Positions 1 to 5,584 of a DNA stretch of 5,584 bases are shown here, one piece after another. The stretch is from Nitrosomonadales bacterium (GTDB lineage Bacteria > Pseudomonadota > Gammaproteobacteria > Burkholderiales > Sulfuricellaceae), in the NCBI GenBank assembly GCA_003104895.1, contig PQAG01000180.1, positions 1-5,584 on the forward strand, written 5' to 3'. Both the position numbers and the translations under genes were made by a program. Every line of letters starts with the position of its first letter. Position 1 is the first letter of the stretch. The notes below the pieces were generated by a model. It had not been told where the DNA came from, ran no database searches, and worked only from the letters and a program-made list of their open reading frames with translations.

Positions 1-827
1 GCGTTTTCTCCGGCCGGAGGGTTGCGCTGCAGGGTCGCCAGGGCAGCCGGCACATCCCCACGCTCCACCTGGATCCGCGCCAGGGTCATGGCATATCCGG
101 CATTTCCCGGCTGGAGCTCCAGCCCCTGCTGCAGCAGCTGCTCGGCGCGATCCAGACGGCGCGACTCCAGCAGCAGCGCAGCCAGCGCCTGGCGCGCGGC
201 GGCATGGCGCGGCTCAAGCTGCAGCGCCTGGCGCAGGCTCTCTTCCGCCTCGCCCATGCGCCCCTGCTGCAGGCTGGCATAGGCCTGCCGGTAGGCGTTT
301 TCGGCGCGCTGCTGCGGGGTGGGCTGCCGGATTTCCTTGTTGATGCCGGCAGGCGGGGGCGATTCCACCGTCCCGGCCGGCTTCTTGATCTCGGCTGCGG
401 CTGGCTGCGGTTTTTCCGCCACGGGGGGCGGCAGCTCTTCCGCGACTGCCAGGCTGGCCGCGGCGGATGAGGCTCTTTCTGCTTTGGGCGCGCTGGCCGG
501 CATGGATGGCAGGAGGCTCAGCTCCGAAGCCAGCTGCAAAACCGATGGTGTATTTCCCGGCCGGGAAACCGGCTCCGGAACGGCCGCTGCTGGCAGGTTA
601 GCCGTTGCCGCAAGCGGGGCTGGCTGGGCGCGTTTTTCTGCTGGCGTTTTGAACAAAACCCAGTAAGCCCCACCAACAACCACTGCCAGCAGAATTACAA
701 GTACCCATATCCAGCGCACAAATACTGCACTTCCCGGCCTGTGCACTGCGCGCACCTGGGCTGCTGCCGCGCCGCCATCGGCCTTGCGCTGCTCGAGATC
801 CTGCAGCATTTGATTGATCAGACTCAT
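1..827 (-). CDS. mshN: MSHA biogenesis protein MshN, TPR protein (5' part)
   Basis: The frame opens at ATG 827 and stays open to the window edge, giving 275 residues of a longer protein; the stop is not visible. The N-terminus MSLINQMLQDLEQRK is the conserved MshN opening. A cytoplasmic segment with R26, R30 and R38 precedes a transmembrane helix at about 38-58 (WVLVILLAVVVGGAYWVLF), giving an N-in topology. A long Pro/Ala-rich periplasmic linker follows at about 61-170. Three tetratricopeptide units of about 34 residues then start at about 175, 209 and 243; examples are AYASLQQGRMGEAEESLRQA and LLLESRRLDRAEQLLQQGLE. The third is cut by the window edge. The role in MSHA assembly is known only in general terms. 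Position next to mshM and the single-pass topology resemble the ExeB/GspB partner of ExeA, so a joint role at the secretin is a reasonable inference. TPRs suggest protein-protein contacts in the periplasm. Confidence 0.9.
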   Translation of the reverse strand, partial: MSLINQMLQDLEQRKADGGAAAAQVRAVHRPGSAVFVRWIWVLVILLAVVVGGAYWVLFKTPAEKRAQPAPLAATANLPAAAVPEPVSRPGNTPSVLQLASELSLLPSMPASAPKAERASSAAASLAVAEELPPPVAEKPQPAAAEIKKPAGTVESPPPAGINKEIRQPTPQQRAENAYRQAYASLQQGRMGEAEESLRQALQLEPRHAAARQALAALLLESRRLDRAEQLLQQGLELQPGNAGYAMTLARIQVERGDVPAALATLQRNPPAGEN

Positions 828-833
828 CCTGTT

Positions 834-839
834 CCCCTT
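834..839 (-). promoter_or_regulatory. Ribosome binding site for mshN
   Basis: The minus strand reads AAGGGG, with a 6-nt spacer to the ATG at 827-825. It overlaps the mshM stop codon TAA (840-838), so ribosomes ending mshM stop on top of the site that loads mshN. Confidence 0.7.
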
Positions 840-1686
840 ATCCCAGCCCGGGCACCAGCCACCGCCAGCCCAGGCGGCGGGCCGCAGGCGTATCCGCCAC
901 GGCTGCGCGGACATGGCGCGCCTCTACCTGCATCCTGCCCTGCCCGTAGGCCAGCAGCAGCGCCTTGTGGGCAAGGATATTGACCAGCCTGGGCACGCCG
1001 CCGCTGGCGCGGTAGAGCTGGAGCAGCGCACTCTGCGTGAACAGCTTCCCTCCGGCGTAGCCCGCAATGGCAAGGCGGTGCGCCACGTAGTCTTCCAGTT
1101 CGGCGCGGCCAAGCTCTCCGAGACGATAGTGAAAGCTGATTCTTTGCTTGAGCTGGCGTATGGACGCCTGGTCCAGCTTGCCGTCCAGTTCCGGCTGGCC
1201 GAACAGCACGATCTGCAGCAGCTTGCGCTTCTCGGTTTCGAGGTTGGTCAAGAGGCGCAGGGCTTCCAGGGTTTCCAGCGGCATCGCCTGGGCTTCGTCC
1301 AGGCACAGCACCACGCGCCTGCCTTCGCGTGCAAAATCCATCAGGCCCTGGGTCAGCGCCTTGAGCAGATGGTGCTGGTCGGCCGAGACATCCACCGCGA
1401 TGCCGAGGTCTTCCGCCACCGCCATCAGCAGGGTGCGGGGTTCGAGATAGGGGTTGGGGATGTAGGCGCTGACGAAACCCTCATCCAGGCTGGCCAGGAA
1501 TTTGCGGCACAGCAGGGTCTTCCCCGTCCCCACCTCGCCGGTGATCTTGATGAAGCCTTCGCCGCTCTGGACCGCCACCAGCAGGGTATTGAGCGCCTCC
1601 TGGTAGCTGGTGAAGGCAAAGAAGAAGCTGGTGTCGGGAGTGATGCCAAACGGCGGCTCGCCAAAGCCGAAATGCGCCTGATACAT
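838..1686 (-). CDS. mshM: MSHA biogenesis ATPase MshM (ExeA/GspA-type AAA+)
   Basis: This 282-residue AAA+ ATPase is of the ExeA/GspA family. The N-terminus (MYQAHFGFGEPPFGITPDTSFFF) is the conserved family opening and fixes the start. Walker A is GEVGTGKT at 50-57; Walker B is VVLCLDEAQ at 125-133. A sensor-1-like LFGQPEL lies at 161-167, an arginine-bearing RQLKQRISFHYRL segment at 177-189, and a sensor-2-like GGVPRLVN at 229-236. All catalytic residues look intact. Unlike full-length ExeA, it ends shortly after the AAA+ domain, with no transmembrane helix and no peptidoglycan-binding domain; the tail RRLGWRWLVPGLG is short and Trp-containing. By analogy with ExeA/ExeB it may drive secretin assembly or localisation together with the MshN product that follows. 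It lies 18 nt after mshL in the same frame, separated by TGATGA. Its stop overlaps the mshN ribosome binding site. Confidence 0.93.
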   Translation of the reverse strand: MYQAHFGFGEPPFGITPDTSFFFAFTSYQEALNTLLVAVQSGEGFIKITGEVGTGKTLLCRKFLASLDEGFVSAYIPNPYLEPRTLLMAVAEDLGIAVDVSADQHHLLKALTQGLMDFAREGRRVVLCLDEAQAMPLETLEALRLLTNLETEKRKLLQIVLFGQPELDGKLDQASIRQLKQRISFHYRLGELGRAELEDYVAHRLAIAGYAGGKLFTQSALLQLYRASGGVPRLVNILAHKALLLAYGQGRMQVEARHVRAAVADTPAARRLGWRWLVPGLG

Positions 1687-1687
1687 G

Positions 1688-1705
1688 TCAGACGCGGCGC
1701 TTCAT
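1688..1705 (-). other. Five-codon minicistron between mshL and mshM
   Basis: Directly at the mshL stop (TGATG, sharing base 1705) the minus strand has ATG AAG CGC CGC GTC TGA, encoding MKRRV. It ends one base before the mshM ATG (TGACATG). An AGGG at 1714-1711 sits 5 nt upstream of this ATG, whereas the mshM ATG itself has no purine-rich site at normal spacing. It may hand ribosomes to mshM by termination and reinitiation, or it may be chance. Nothing shows that it is translated. Confidence 0.3.
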
Positions 1706-3552
1706 CACTGCCCTGCTCCGCTTGCGGCGGGAGTACGGCTCATGCCCTGAATGCGGCGCTGGCTGTCCAGAATGTCCTGCTGCCAGCTGGCGTCATTCTG
1801 GATCACCGTCGGCTTGAGCAGAATCACCAGTTCCCGCTTGACCGTGGCACGATTGATATTGCGGAAGAGATTGCCCAGCACCGGCACATCACCCGCGCCC
1901 GGCACCTGCGAGCGGTCATCGTTGGTCGTCTGCTTCATCAGCCCGCCGATGGCAACAATCTGGCCATCCTGTGCGCGCACGATGCTGTCAGTTTCGGAAA
2001 TATTGCTGGAGGCCAGCGGCAAATTGAGTCTGCCCGCATCCCCCAGATCAACCACCTTGTTAACCGTGGTCACCTTGCTGACCGAAGGATGTATATGCAG
2101 AGTGATGTTGTTGTTCTCGTCGATCTGCGGCGTCACGTCCAGCGCGATGCCGGAGAAAAAGGGCTGCAAGGTCACCGAAGGTGTAGTCGTGGATGTCGTG
2201 CCGGTCGTGGTGGTGGTGCTGACGTTGGTGACGAAAAACTCGTCCGTGCCCACCTTGAGCACCGCTTTCTGGTTGTTCAGCGTGGCGATGCGGGGGCTGG
2301 AAAGCACCTGCACGTTGCCCTGGGTTTCAAGGAACTGGATCAGGGCAGCAAAATTGCTGGTCTGGAATGCCAGACCAAACAGGCCGCCGATATTGGTGGG
2401 ATTGGTCACCATGTTCACGCCGGGAAGCGCGCTCAGAATGGGGTTCGTAAAGGTTCCTGCAACGGTGTCAATCGCACTTGCCCCGGTAGCAAGGGAGCCG
2501 CTGGTTTGCATGACCGTTCCGGGAGACTCGATCCCCGTGCTGAGACGCGTATTCGGTCCGCTGCGGAAGGCACTCCAGTTGACACCCGCCTGGTAGCCGT
2601 CACTCAGTTCCACTTCGACAATCTTGGCCTCAAGGATCACCTGGCGCTCAACGGACAGCTGGGAGGCATTCAGGAAGGTCGACACATCGCGCAGTTCGGC
2701 CGGCAGCGCGCGCACCAGCACCACACCGGATTGAGGATTGATGACCACGCTGCGGCCGCCGTCACAGCCTTCCACCCCACGCCCGGAGACGGTTTCCACA
2801 TTGCGCTGTACAGCCGCCACTCCACCCGTCATTCCTGCCGCAGAAGCGCCCCCGCTCATCGAACGGGCCGGCATCTTGCAGCCGATCACGGTGCGCACCG
2901 AATCCTCCAGATCACCCCAGAAATCATTGCGCGTCGAGGTATAAATGGTGCTGCTGTCCTGCGTGGCGGAAATGCCGCCGCTGGTGGATGTGGTCGTGCC
3001 AGTGATGGAGGTCCCCGGCGCGGGGGGGATGTTGTTGATGGAACCGGAGTGCACGCGGGTATCGGAGCCGCCGACACGCCGCCCAACCAGGTAATTCACC
3101 TTGTAGATGCGGGTCTGCATGGCCAGCGGCTGGATGTAGATGCGCGAGCCGTCCACCTTGTACTCGTAGCCGTAAATCTCGCGCACGGCATCGAGCGCCT
3201 CGAAGACGGTCACGTCCTTCAGATTGACTGAAACCGAACCTGTCACGTCGGGGTGGACCAGCATGCTGTAGCGGGTGCCGTTCACGATCCCCATGAACAC
3301 CTGGCTGGCGGGCGCGTTATTGACCACCAGATCAAACTTCTGCTCCAGCGGCTTGCCGCCCGCACGCGGCATCTCGACCTTGAGCGGCGGCAGCAGGGCC
3401 GCCCCCAGCGCATCGCTCTGAACCGTTTTGGCCCTGTCCTGGCTCGCCCTGGCCAGATCCGCATTGATCTGGTCGATAGTTGCGCCGTGCTTGGCCTGCG
3501 AGGCGCAGCCCGACAAGGCCAGGATTAACAGTCCGAAATATGCTTTCCGCAT
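1705..3552 (-). CDS. mshL: MSHA outer-membrane secretin lipoprotein MshL
   Basis: This 615-residue secretin should form the outer-membrane channel for the MSHA pilus. The N-terminus is a lipoprotein signal with the lipobox LSGC, so the lipidated residue would be Cys16. A secretin/TonB short N-terminal (STN-like) domain lies at about 70-145 (VVNNAPASQVFMGIV, then SVSVNLKDVTVFEALDAV). Next is a low-complexity Gly/Ser/Thr region (about 160-205), FWGDLEDSV (211-219), and a second N-domain with RSVVINPQSGVVLVRALP at 267-284. The C-terminal secretin domain spans about 300-585, with VLSSPRIATLNNQKAVLKVG (416-435), the transmembrane-strand region at 460-490 and the VPVLGNLFR signature at 556-564. Length and architecture match MshL. 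The start overlaps the mshK stop by one base, and the stop is a tandem TGATGA. Oddities are two cysteines, C225 and C263, in the N-domain region, and a Thr-rich loop at 445-457. Confidence 0.95.
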   Translation of the reverse strand: MRKAYFGLLILALSGCASQAKHGATIDQINADLARASQDRAKTVQSDALGAALLPPLKVEMPRAGGKPLEQKFDLVVNNAPASQVFMGIVNGTRYSMLVHPDVTGSVSVNLKDVTVFEALDAVREIYGYEYKVDGSRIYIQPLAMQTRIYKVNYLVGRRVGGSDTRVHSGSINNIPPAPGTSITGTTTSTSGGISATQDSSTIYTSTRNDFWGDLEDSVRTVIGCKMPARSMSGGASAAGMTGGVAAVQRNVETVSGRGVEGCDGGRSVVINPQSGVVLVRALPAELRDVSTFLNASQLSVERQVILEAKIVEVELSDGYQAGVNWSAFRSGPNTRLSTGIESPGTVMQTSGSLATGASAIDTVAGTFTNPILSALPGVNMVTNPTNIGGLFGLAFQTSNFAALIQFLETQGNVQVLSSPRIATLNNQKAVLKVGTDEFFVTNVSTTTTTGTTSTTTPSVTLQPFFSGIALDVTPQIDENNNITLHIHPSVSKVTTVNKVVDLGDAGRLNLPLASSNISETDSIVRAQDGQIVAIGGLMKQTTNDDRSQVPGAGDVPVLGNLFRNINRATVKRELVILLKPTVIQNDASWQQDILDSQRRIQGMSRTPAASGAGQ

Positions 3553-3965
3553 TATGGTGCCTTTTGCTCAGAGTTGCGTTTTGACTTGTTCTTGCCGCGT
3601 TGCAGCGTTTCTTGCAGCGGCGGACGGGCAAAGTGTTTTTCCACCCCCGGGAAGAGCTTGAGCGTCTGCCGGCCTTCGGGCCCGGCGAGGACCACCTCGC
3701 CCTCGCTGATCCTGACCAGCCTGGCGCCGCCAAAGCGCTCGCCCTCCGCCAGCAGCTGGCCGCTGATCACGGCAGTCCGGCGGCCCGGACGGATCATGAC
3801 GGATTGCAGCACCGGGCCGCTCGCCACTGCCGCTGCACCCGCGGTTTCCACACCTGCCTCGACTGGAGGACGGGTCGGGTCGGGCAGCGCCTCTGACGCC
3901 AAGGCCTGGGCAACCCCGCCCGCCAGTGCAAGCGCCAAAAGCATTGTTCTCACACGCTTAACCAT
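3552..3965 (-). CDS. mshK: MSHA biogenesis protein MshK, PilP-like periplasmic protein
   Basis: This small 137-residue exported protein starts with a signal peptide: a basic n-region (MVKRVR), a hydrophobic core at 8-20 and a likely cleavage after ALA at about residue 23. The mature protein opens with LPDPTRPP (27-34), the DPTRPP signature seen in MshK and PilP/GspC-like connectors. It then has a variable Ala-rich linker (35-50) and a compact beta domain at about 52-106 (LQSVMIRPGRRTAVISG, then VVLAGPEGRQTLKLFPG). The tail at 118-137 is Lys/Arg-rich. By analogy it links the inner-membrane PilN/PilO-like complex to the secretin MshL, which is the next gene. I prefer the ATG at 3965, inside mshJ, over the ATG at residue 8 (3944) because only the former supplies the positively charged n-region. 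Its stop shares one base with the mshL start (TAATG, 3554-3550). Confidence 0.87.
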   Translation of the reverse strand: MVKRVRTMLLALALAGGVAQALASEALPDPTRPPVEAGVETAGAAAVASGPVLQSVMIRPGRRTAVISGQLLAEGERFGGARLVRISEGEVVLAGPEGRQTLKLFPGVEKHFARPPLQETLQRGKNKSKRNSEQKAP

Positions 3966-4630
3966 GTCTTGTCCATACTCAGCGTATACAGGGTAATCGT
4001 CAGGGTGACGAGGGGATATGCTTCCACCCGCATTTCAGCTTTGCCCCAGATCATCTGCCATGGCAGCTTTTCCATGGTCTCGAGATATTGCGTCAGCTCG
4101 GCATAGCTGCCCGACACGGCGATCTCCACGCCATGCTTGTAAATCGCCGGGCCTCCTGGCGCTTTCTCCCCGGATTTGGGCGGGGCGGCATCCGCCGGTT
4201 TCTCCAGCACACCGCTGACCGGCAAGGTCTTGAGCGACACGAGCTTCAGGTTGCGGTTTTGTGTCAGCACATCCTCCAGCAGCCGCGCCATCTTCTCCGG
4301 CGGCACCAGGCTCTGCTGCACGCTTTGCAAAGCAGCGCGGCTCTGCTCCAGCTTCTGGTTCAGGGCTGCCAGCCTGACCCGGGTGGCGGCATCGGGGTCA
4401 ACGCGGCCGCCGCTCAGAATGGTCCCGATCTGGGCCTGCAATTGCTGCAATTGCGTCTGCTGCTGGCTGGCCTCCTGGGTCAGGCGTTTCTTTTTGGCCA
4501 GCAGCGGATCCAGCAGCAGGGCATTGAGCAAGGCCCACACCACCGCCACGGCCATGACAAAAATCAGGGCGCGTTCGCGCGCATTGCGGGCATTGAGCTG
4601 TGCAGCATAGCGTTCCCAGTATTGCTTCAC
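3950..4630 (-). CDS. mshJ: MSHA biogenesis protein MshJ, PilO-like
   Basis: This 226-residue PilO-like inner-membrane protein starts at GTG 4630, overlaps the preceding stop as GTGA (4630-4627) and has a strong GGAGGG site upstream. A cytoplasmic N-terminal segment rich in Arg is followed by a transmembrane helix at about residues 21-40. Gln-rich coiled coils follow at about 48-70 and 84-108. A Pro/Ala/Lys linker lies at 141-162. The C-terminal ferredoxin-like domain, at about 164-224, contains the characteristic HGVEIAVSGSYAELTQYLETME stretch (given here as residues 167-187) and the LPWQMIWGKAEM segment at 189-200, both typical of PilO/MshJ. The protein is expected to pair with the PilN-like MshI2 and to contact the PilP-like MshK in the periplasm. 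Its last 16 nt overlap the start of mshK. Family assignment is firm; the partner contacts are inferred from type IV pilus systems. Confidence 0.88.
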   Translation of the reverse strand: MKQYWERYAAQLNARNARERALIFVMAVAVVWALLNALLLDPLLAKKKRLTQEASQQQTQLQQLQAQIGTILSGGRVDPDAATRVRLAALNQKLEQSRAALQSVQQSLVPPEKMARLLEDVLTQNRNLKLVSLKTLPVSGVLEKPADAAPPKSGEKAPGGPAIYKHGVEIAVSGSYAELTQYLETMEKLPWQMIWGKAEMRVEAYPLVTLTITLYTLSMDKTWLSV

Positions 4631-5265
4631 TTCGCGCCCTCCGCGAGGCCGGAATGCAGCCTGAATTCAAGGTAGTTCGGCACCTTCTGCGGCTTGTCCT
4701 GGGATGCCGGCTCCGCTTTTGGACGCTGCATTTCCAGGGCGGCAAAGCCGCGCCCCTGCGTTGCGGGCTCCTTGTTCAGCCGCTGGACGTAGGCCGGCAC
4801 CAGTTCCGGACGCAATGTCCGCCCGCCAAGGAGCATTTCCTTGCCCGCCCCCTTGATGCCGAATTCCGTCAGCCACAGACCATGCACGGTCTGGCGCGCA
4901 AAAGCGCGCATATAGCCGGAATACCCCTGGGTATTGCCCAGGCTGCCGCCCTGCAGCACTTCCAGCACCGCCTCTTCGCCTTTGACTTGCTGCTCCATTT
5001 CCTGCGCCCGCATCTCAAGCGCCGCGTTCTTCTGGCGCGGGGCATGTTCGGCAGCCACCCTGACCAGCCTGGCCTGTTCCTGTGCCAGGCTGGCGGCGCC
5101 GGTCTGGACTTGTTTTTCCAGCAGCATCACCTGGCGGTACTGGTAGCCATATACAGCCGCCATGACCAGCACCAGCGCAGCCAGCGCCTGGACCAGCATG
5201 AGCGCGGCAAACCACTCGCGCTGCTTGCGGAAGGCGGGGTTGAGGAGATTGATCTGCTGGCTCAC
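4627..5265 (-). CDS. mshI2: PilN-like MSHA biogenesis protein (MshI2)
   Basis: This 212-residue bitopic inner-membrane protein resembles PilN/MshI2. I chose the GTG at 5265-5263 because it yields MSQQINLLNP, the conserved cytoplasmic INLLNP tail that PilN proteins use to bind PilM. It also overlaps the mshI stop as GTGA. An ATG at 5313 in the same frame would add 16 residues without family character and run deep into mshI. A transmembrane helix lies at about residues 18-41, an Ala/Gln/Glu-rich coiled coil at about 44-105, and a periplasmic globular region at about 115-205 (VHGLWLTEFGIKG and PNYLEFRLHSG look like strands). By family analogy it heterodimerises with the PilO-like product of the next gene to form the inner-membrane alignment platform. 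No strong Shine-Dalgarno precedes the GTG, so initiation probably depends on coupling. The mshI2 name follows gamma-proteobacterial usage; 'PilN domain protein' is the safer description. Confidence 0.82.
   Translation of the reverse strand: MSQQINLLNPAFRKQREWFAALMLVQALAALVLVMAAVYGYQYRQVMLLEKQVQTGAASLAQEQARLVRVAAEHAPRQKNAALEMRAQEMEQQVKGEEAVLEVLQGGSLGNTQGYSGYMRAFARQTVHGLWLTEFGIKGAGKEMLLGGRTLRPELVPAYVQRLNKEPATQGRGFAALEMQRPKAEPASQDKPQKVPNYLEFRLHSGLAEGAK
4637..4642 (-). promoter_or_regulatory. Strong ribosome binding site for mshJ
   Basis: The minus strand reads GGAGGG here, followed by a 6-nt spacer and then GTG at 4630-4628. It lies inside the last codons of the upstream PilN-like gene. It supports the GTG as the mshJ start even though no ATG is available there. 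Confidence 0.75.
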
Positions 5266-5584
5266 TGCGCCACGCTCTCTGCGCGCAATGCAGCGCCCAA
5301 TGCCAGGAAACACTGCTGCTTTTGCACCGGCCCGACACCAGAAACGGTAGAGAAATCGAATACTTCATCCAGATTCAGGGTGGCCACAGGCAGGTACAGG
5401 TTGGCCGCCAGATACGCTTCCAGATTGACCGCCGGGGGCAGGGGCGCGAGCACCAGCTTGCTGATGGTAATAAAGCTGAACTGGCGCTCGAAATGATCCA
5501 TCGAACGCTGCAGTTCCAGCGTAATGCGATCGAAATGGCGCTGCCGCTGCTCGCTATCCGCCTGGTTCAGTTGTGACAGCGGAA
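5262..5584 (-). CDS. mshI: MSHA biogenesis protein MshI, PilM-like (3' end only)
   Basis: This is the C-terminal 106 residues of a reading frame that stays open to the window edge at 5584, so the start is not visible. The segment around visible residues 19-33 (RITLELQRSMDHFER) matches the late part of PilM/MshI proteins, where an LEIQRSLDYYE-type helix lies in the actin-like fold. The final part (SGVGPVQKQQCFLALGAALR) resembles the closing helix of the same fold. In related systems the protein is a cytoplasmic actin-like nucleotide-binding protein that binds the N-terminal tail of a PilN-type partner at the inner membrane. The next gene encodes just such a partner and begins inside this gene's stop codon (GTGA, 5265-5262), which implies translational coupling. 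The family call rests on the short C-terminal motif and the operon position. The nucleotide-binding part lies outside the window and cannot be checked. Confidence 0.8.
   Translation of the reverse strand, partial: PLSQLNQADSEQRQRHFDRITLELQRSMDHFERQFSFITISKLVLAPLPPAVNLEAYLAANLYLPVATLNLDEVFDFSTVSGVGPVQKQQCFLALGAALRAESVAQ

Noticed and set aside
814..3231. An 805-codon open frame on the plus strand, antisense to mshL and mshM.
   Set aside because: Its codons are exact complements of the sense codons of both genes, which share a frame. It stays open because GC-rich coding DNA avoids TTA, CTA and TCA on the sense strand. The translation has no recognisable domain and is rich in His/Arg/Gln, typical of an antisense shadow.
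5174..5191. An 18-nt sequence (AGCGCAGCCAGCGCCTGG) that also occurs at 175-192.
   Set aside because: Both copies encode QALAAL on the minus strand, in the PilN-like TM helix and an MshN TPR helix. Shared Ala/Leu codon preference explains it; no flanking homology or mobile-element signs were seen.
4627..5313. The longer version of the PilN-like protein starting at the ATG at 5313.
   Set aside because: The added 16 residues (MFPGIGRCIARRERGA) would displace the conserved INLLNP tail from the N-terminus and overlap mshI by about 50 nt; the GTG at 5265 fits the family and the GTGA coupling.
4600..5496. A 298-codon plus-strand frame across mshJ and the PilN-like gene.
   Set aside because: It is antisense to genes with clear pilus-family motifs and has no recognisable domain of its own.
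1..5584. A new or undescribed system, mobile element, CRISPR array, or internal promoter or terminator.
   Set aside because: Every part of the window is covered by seven MSHA-locus genes with junctions of 18 nt or less. No transposase, integrase, toxin-antitoxin pair, repeat array or clear terminator hairpin with a T-run was seen.

Overview
The whole window is one dense minus-strand gene cluster. It holds the central part of an MSHA-type (mannose-sensitive haemagglutinin) type IV pilus biogenesis operon. In transcription order, from high to low coordinates: the 3' end of mshI (PilM-like), an mshI2/PilN-like gene, mshJ (PilO-like), mshK (PilP-like), mshL (outer-membrane secretin), mshM (ExeA/GspA-type AAA+ ATPase), and the 5' part of mshN (membrane-anchored TPR protein). 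Both end genes run off the window. The DNA is GC-rich by eye, uses GTG starts in two genes and has almost no intergenic space. Gene order and protein character fit a proteobacterium, most likely a betaproteobacterium (Nitrosomonadales/Burkholderiales-like) rather than a low-GC Vibrio or Shewanella. That placement is inference and has not been tested by a database search.

Layout: 5584-5262 mshI (partial); 5265-4627 mshI2/pilN-like; 4630-3950 mshJ; 3965-3552 mshK; 3552-1705 mshL; 1686-838 mshM; 827-1 mshN (partial). Consecutive genes overlap by 4 nt (GTGA), 4 nt (GTGA), 16 nt and 1 nt (TAATG), or are separated by only 18 and 10 nt. No promoter, terminator, RNA gene, mobile element or CRISPR array was seen. 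No gene-free stretch exceeds 18 nt.

How the genes work together (family knowledge plus inference): MshI, MshI2 and MshJ resemble the PilM/PilN/PilO inner-membrane alignment platform. MshK resembles the periplasmic PilP-type connector. MshL is the lipoprotein secretin through which the pilus exits. MshM and MshN resemble the ExeA/ExeB (GspA/GspB) pair linked to secretin assembly or positioning. The assembly ATPase (mshE), platform protein (mshG) and pilins (mshA-D, mshO-Q) are not in the window and would be expected downstream, beyond position 1.

I found no convincing undescribed system. The points most worth a second look are local: a 5-codon minicistron wedged between mshL and mshM, Thr-rich and cysteine-containing inserts in the secretin, and an MshM that lacks the membrane and peptidoglycan-binding parts of ExeA.
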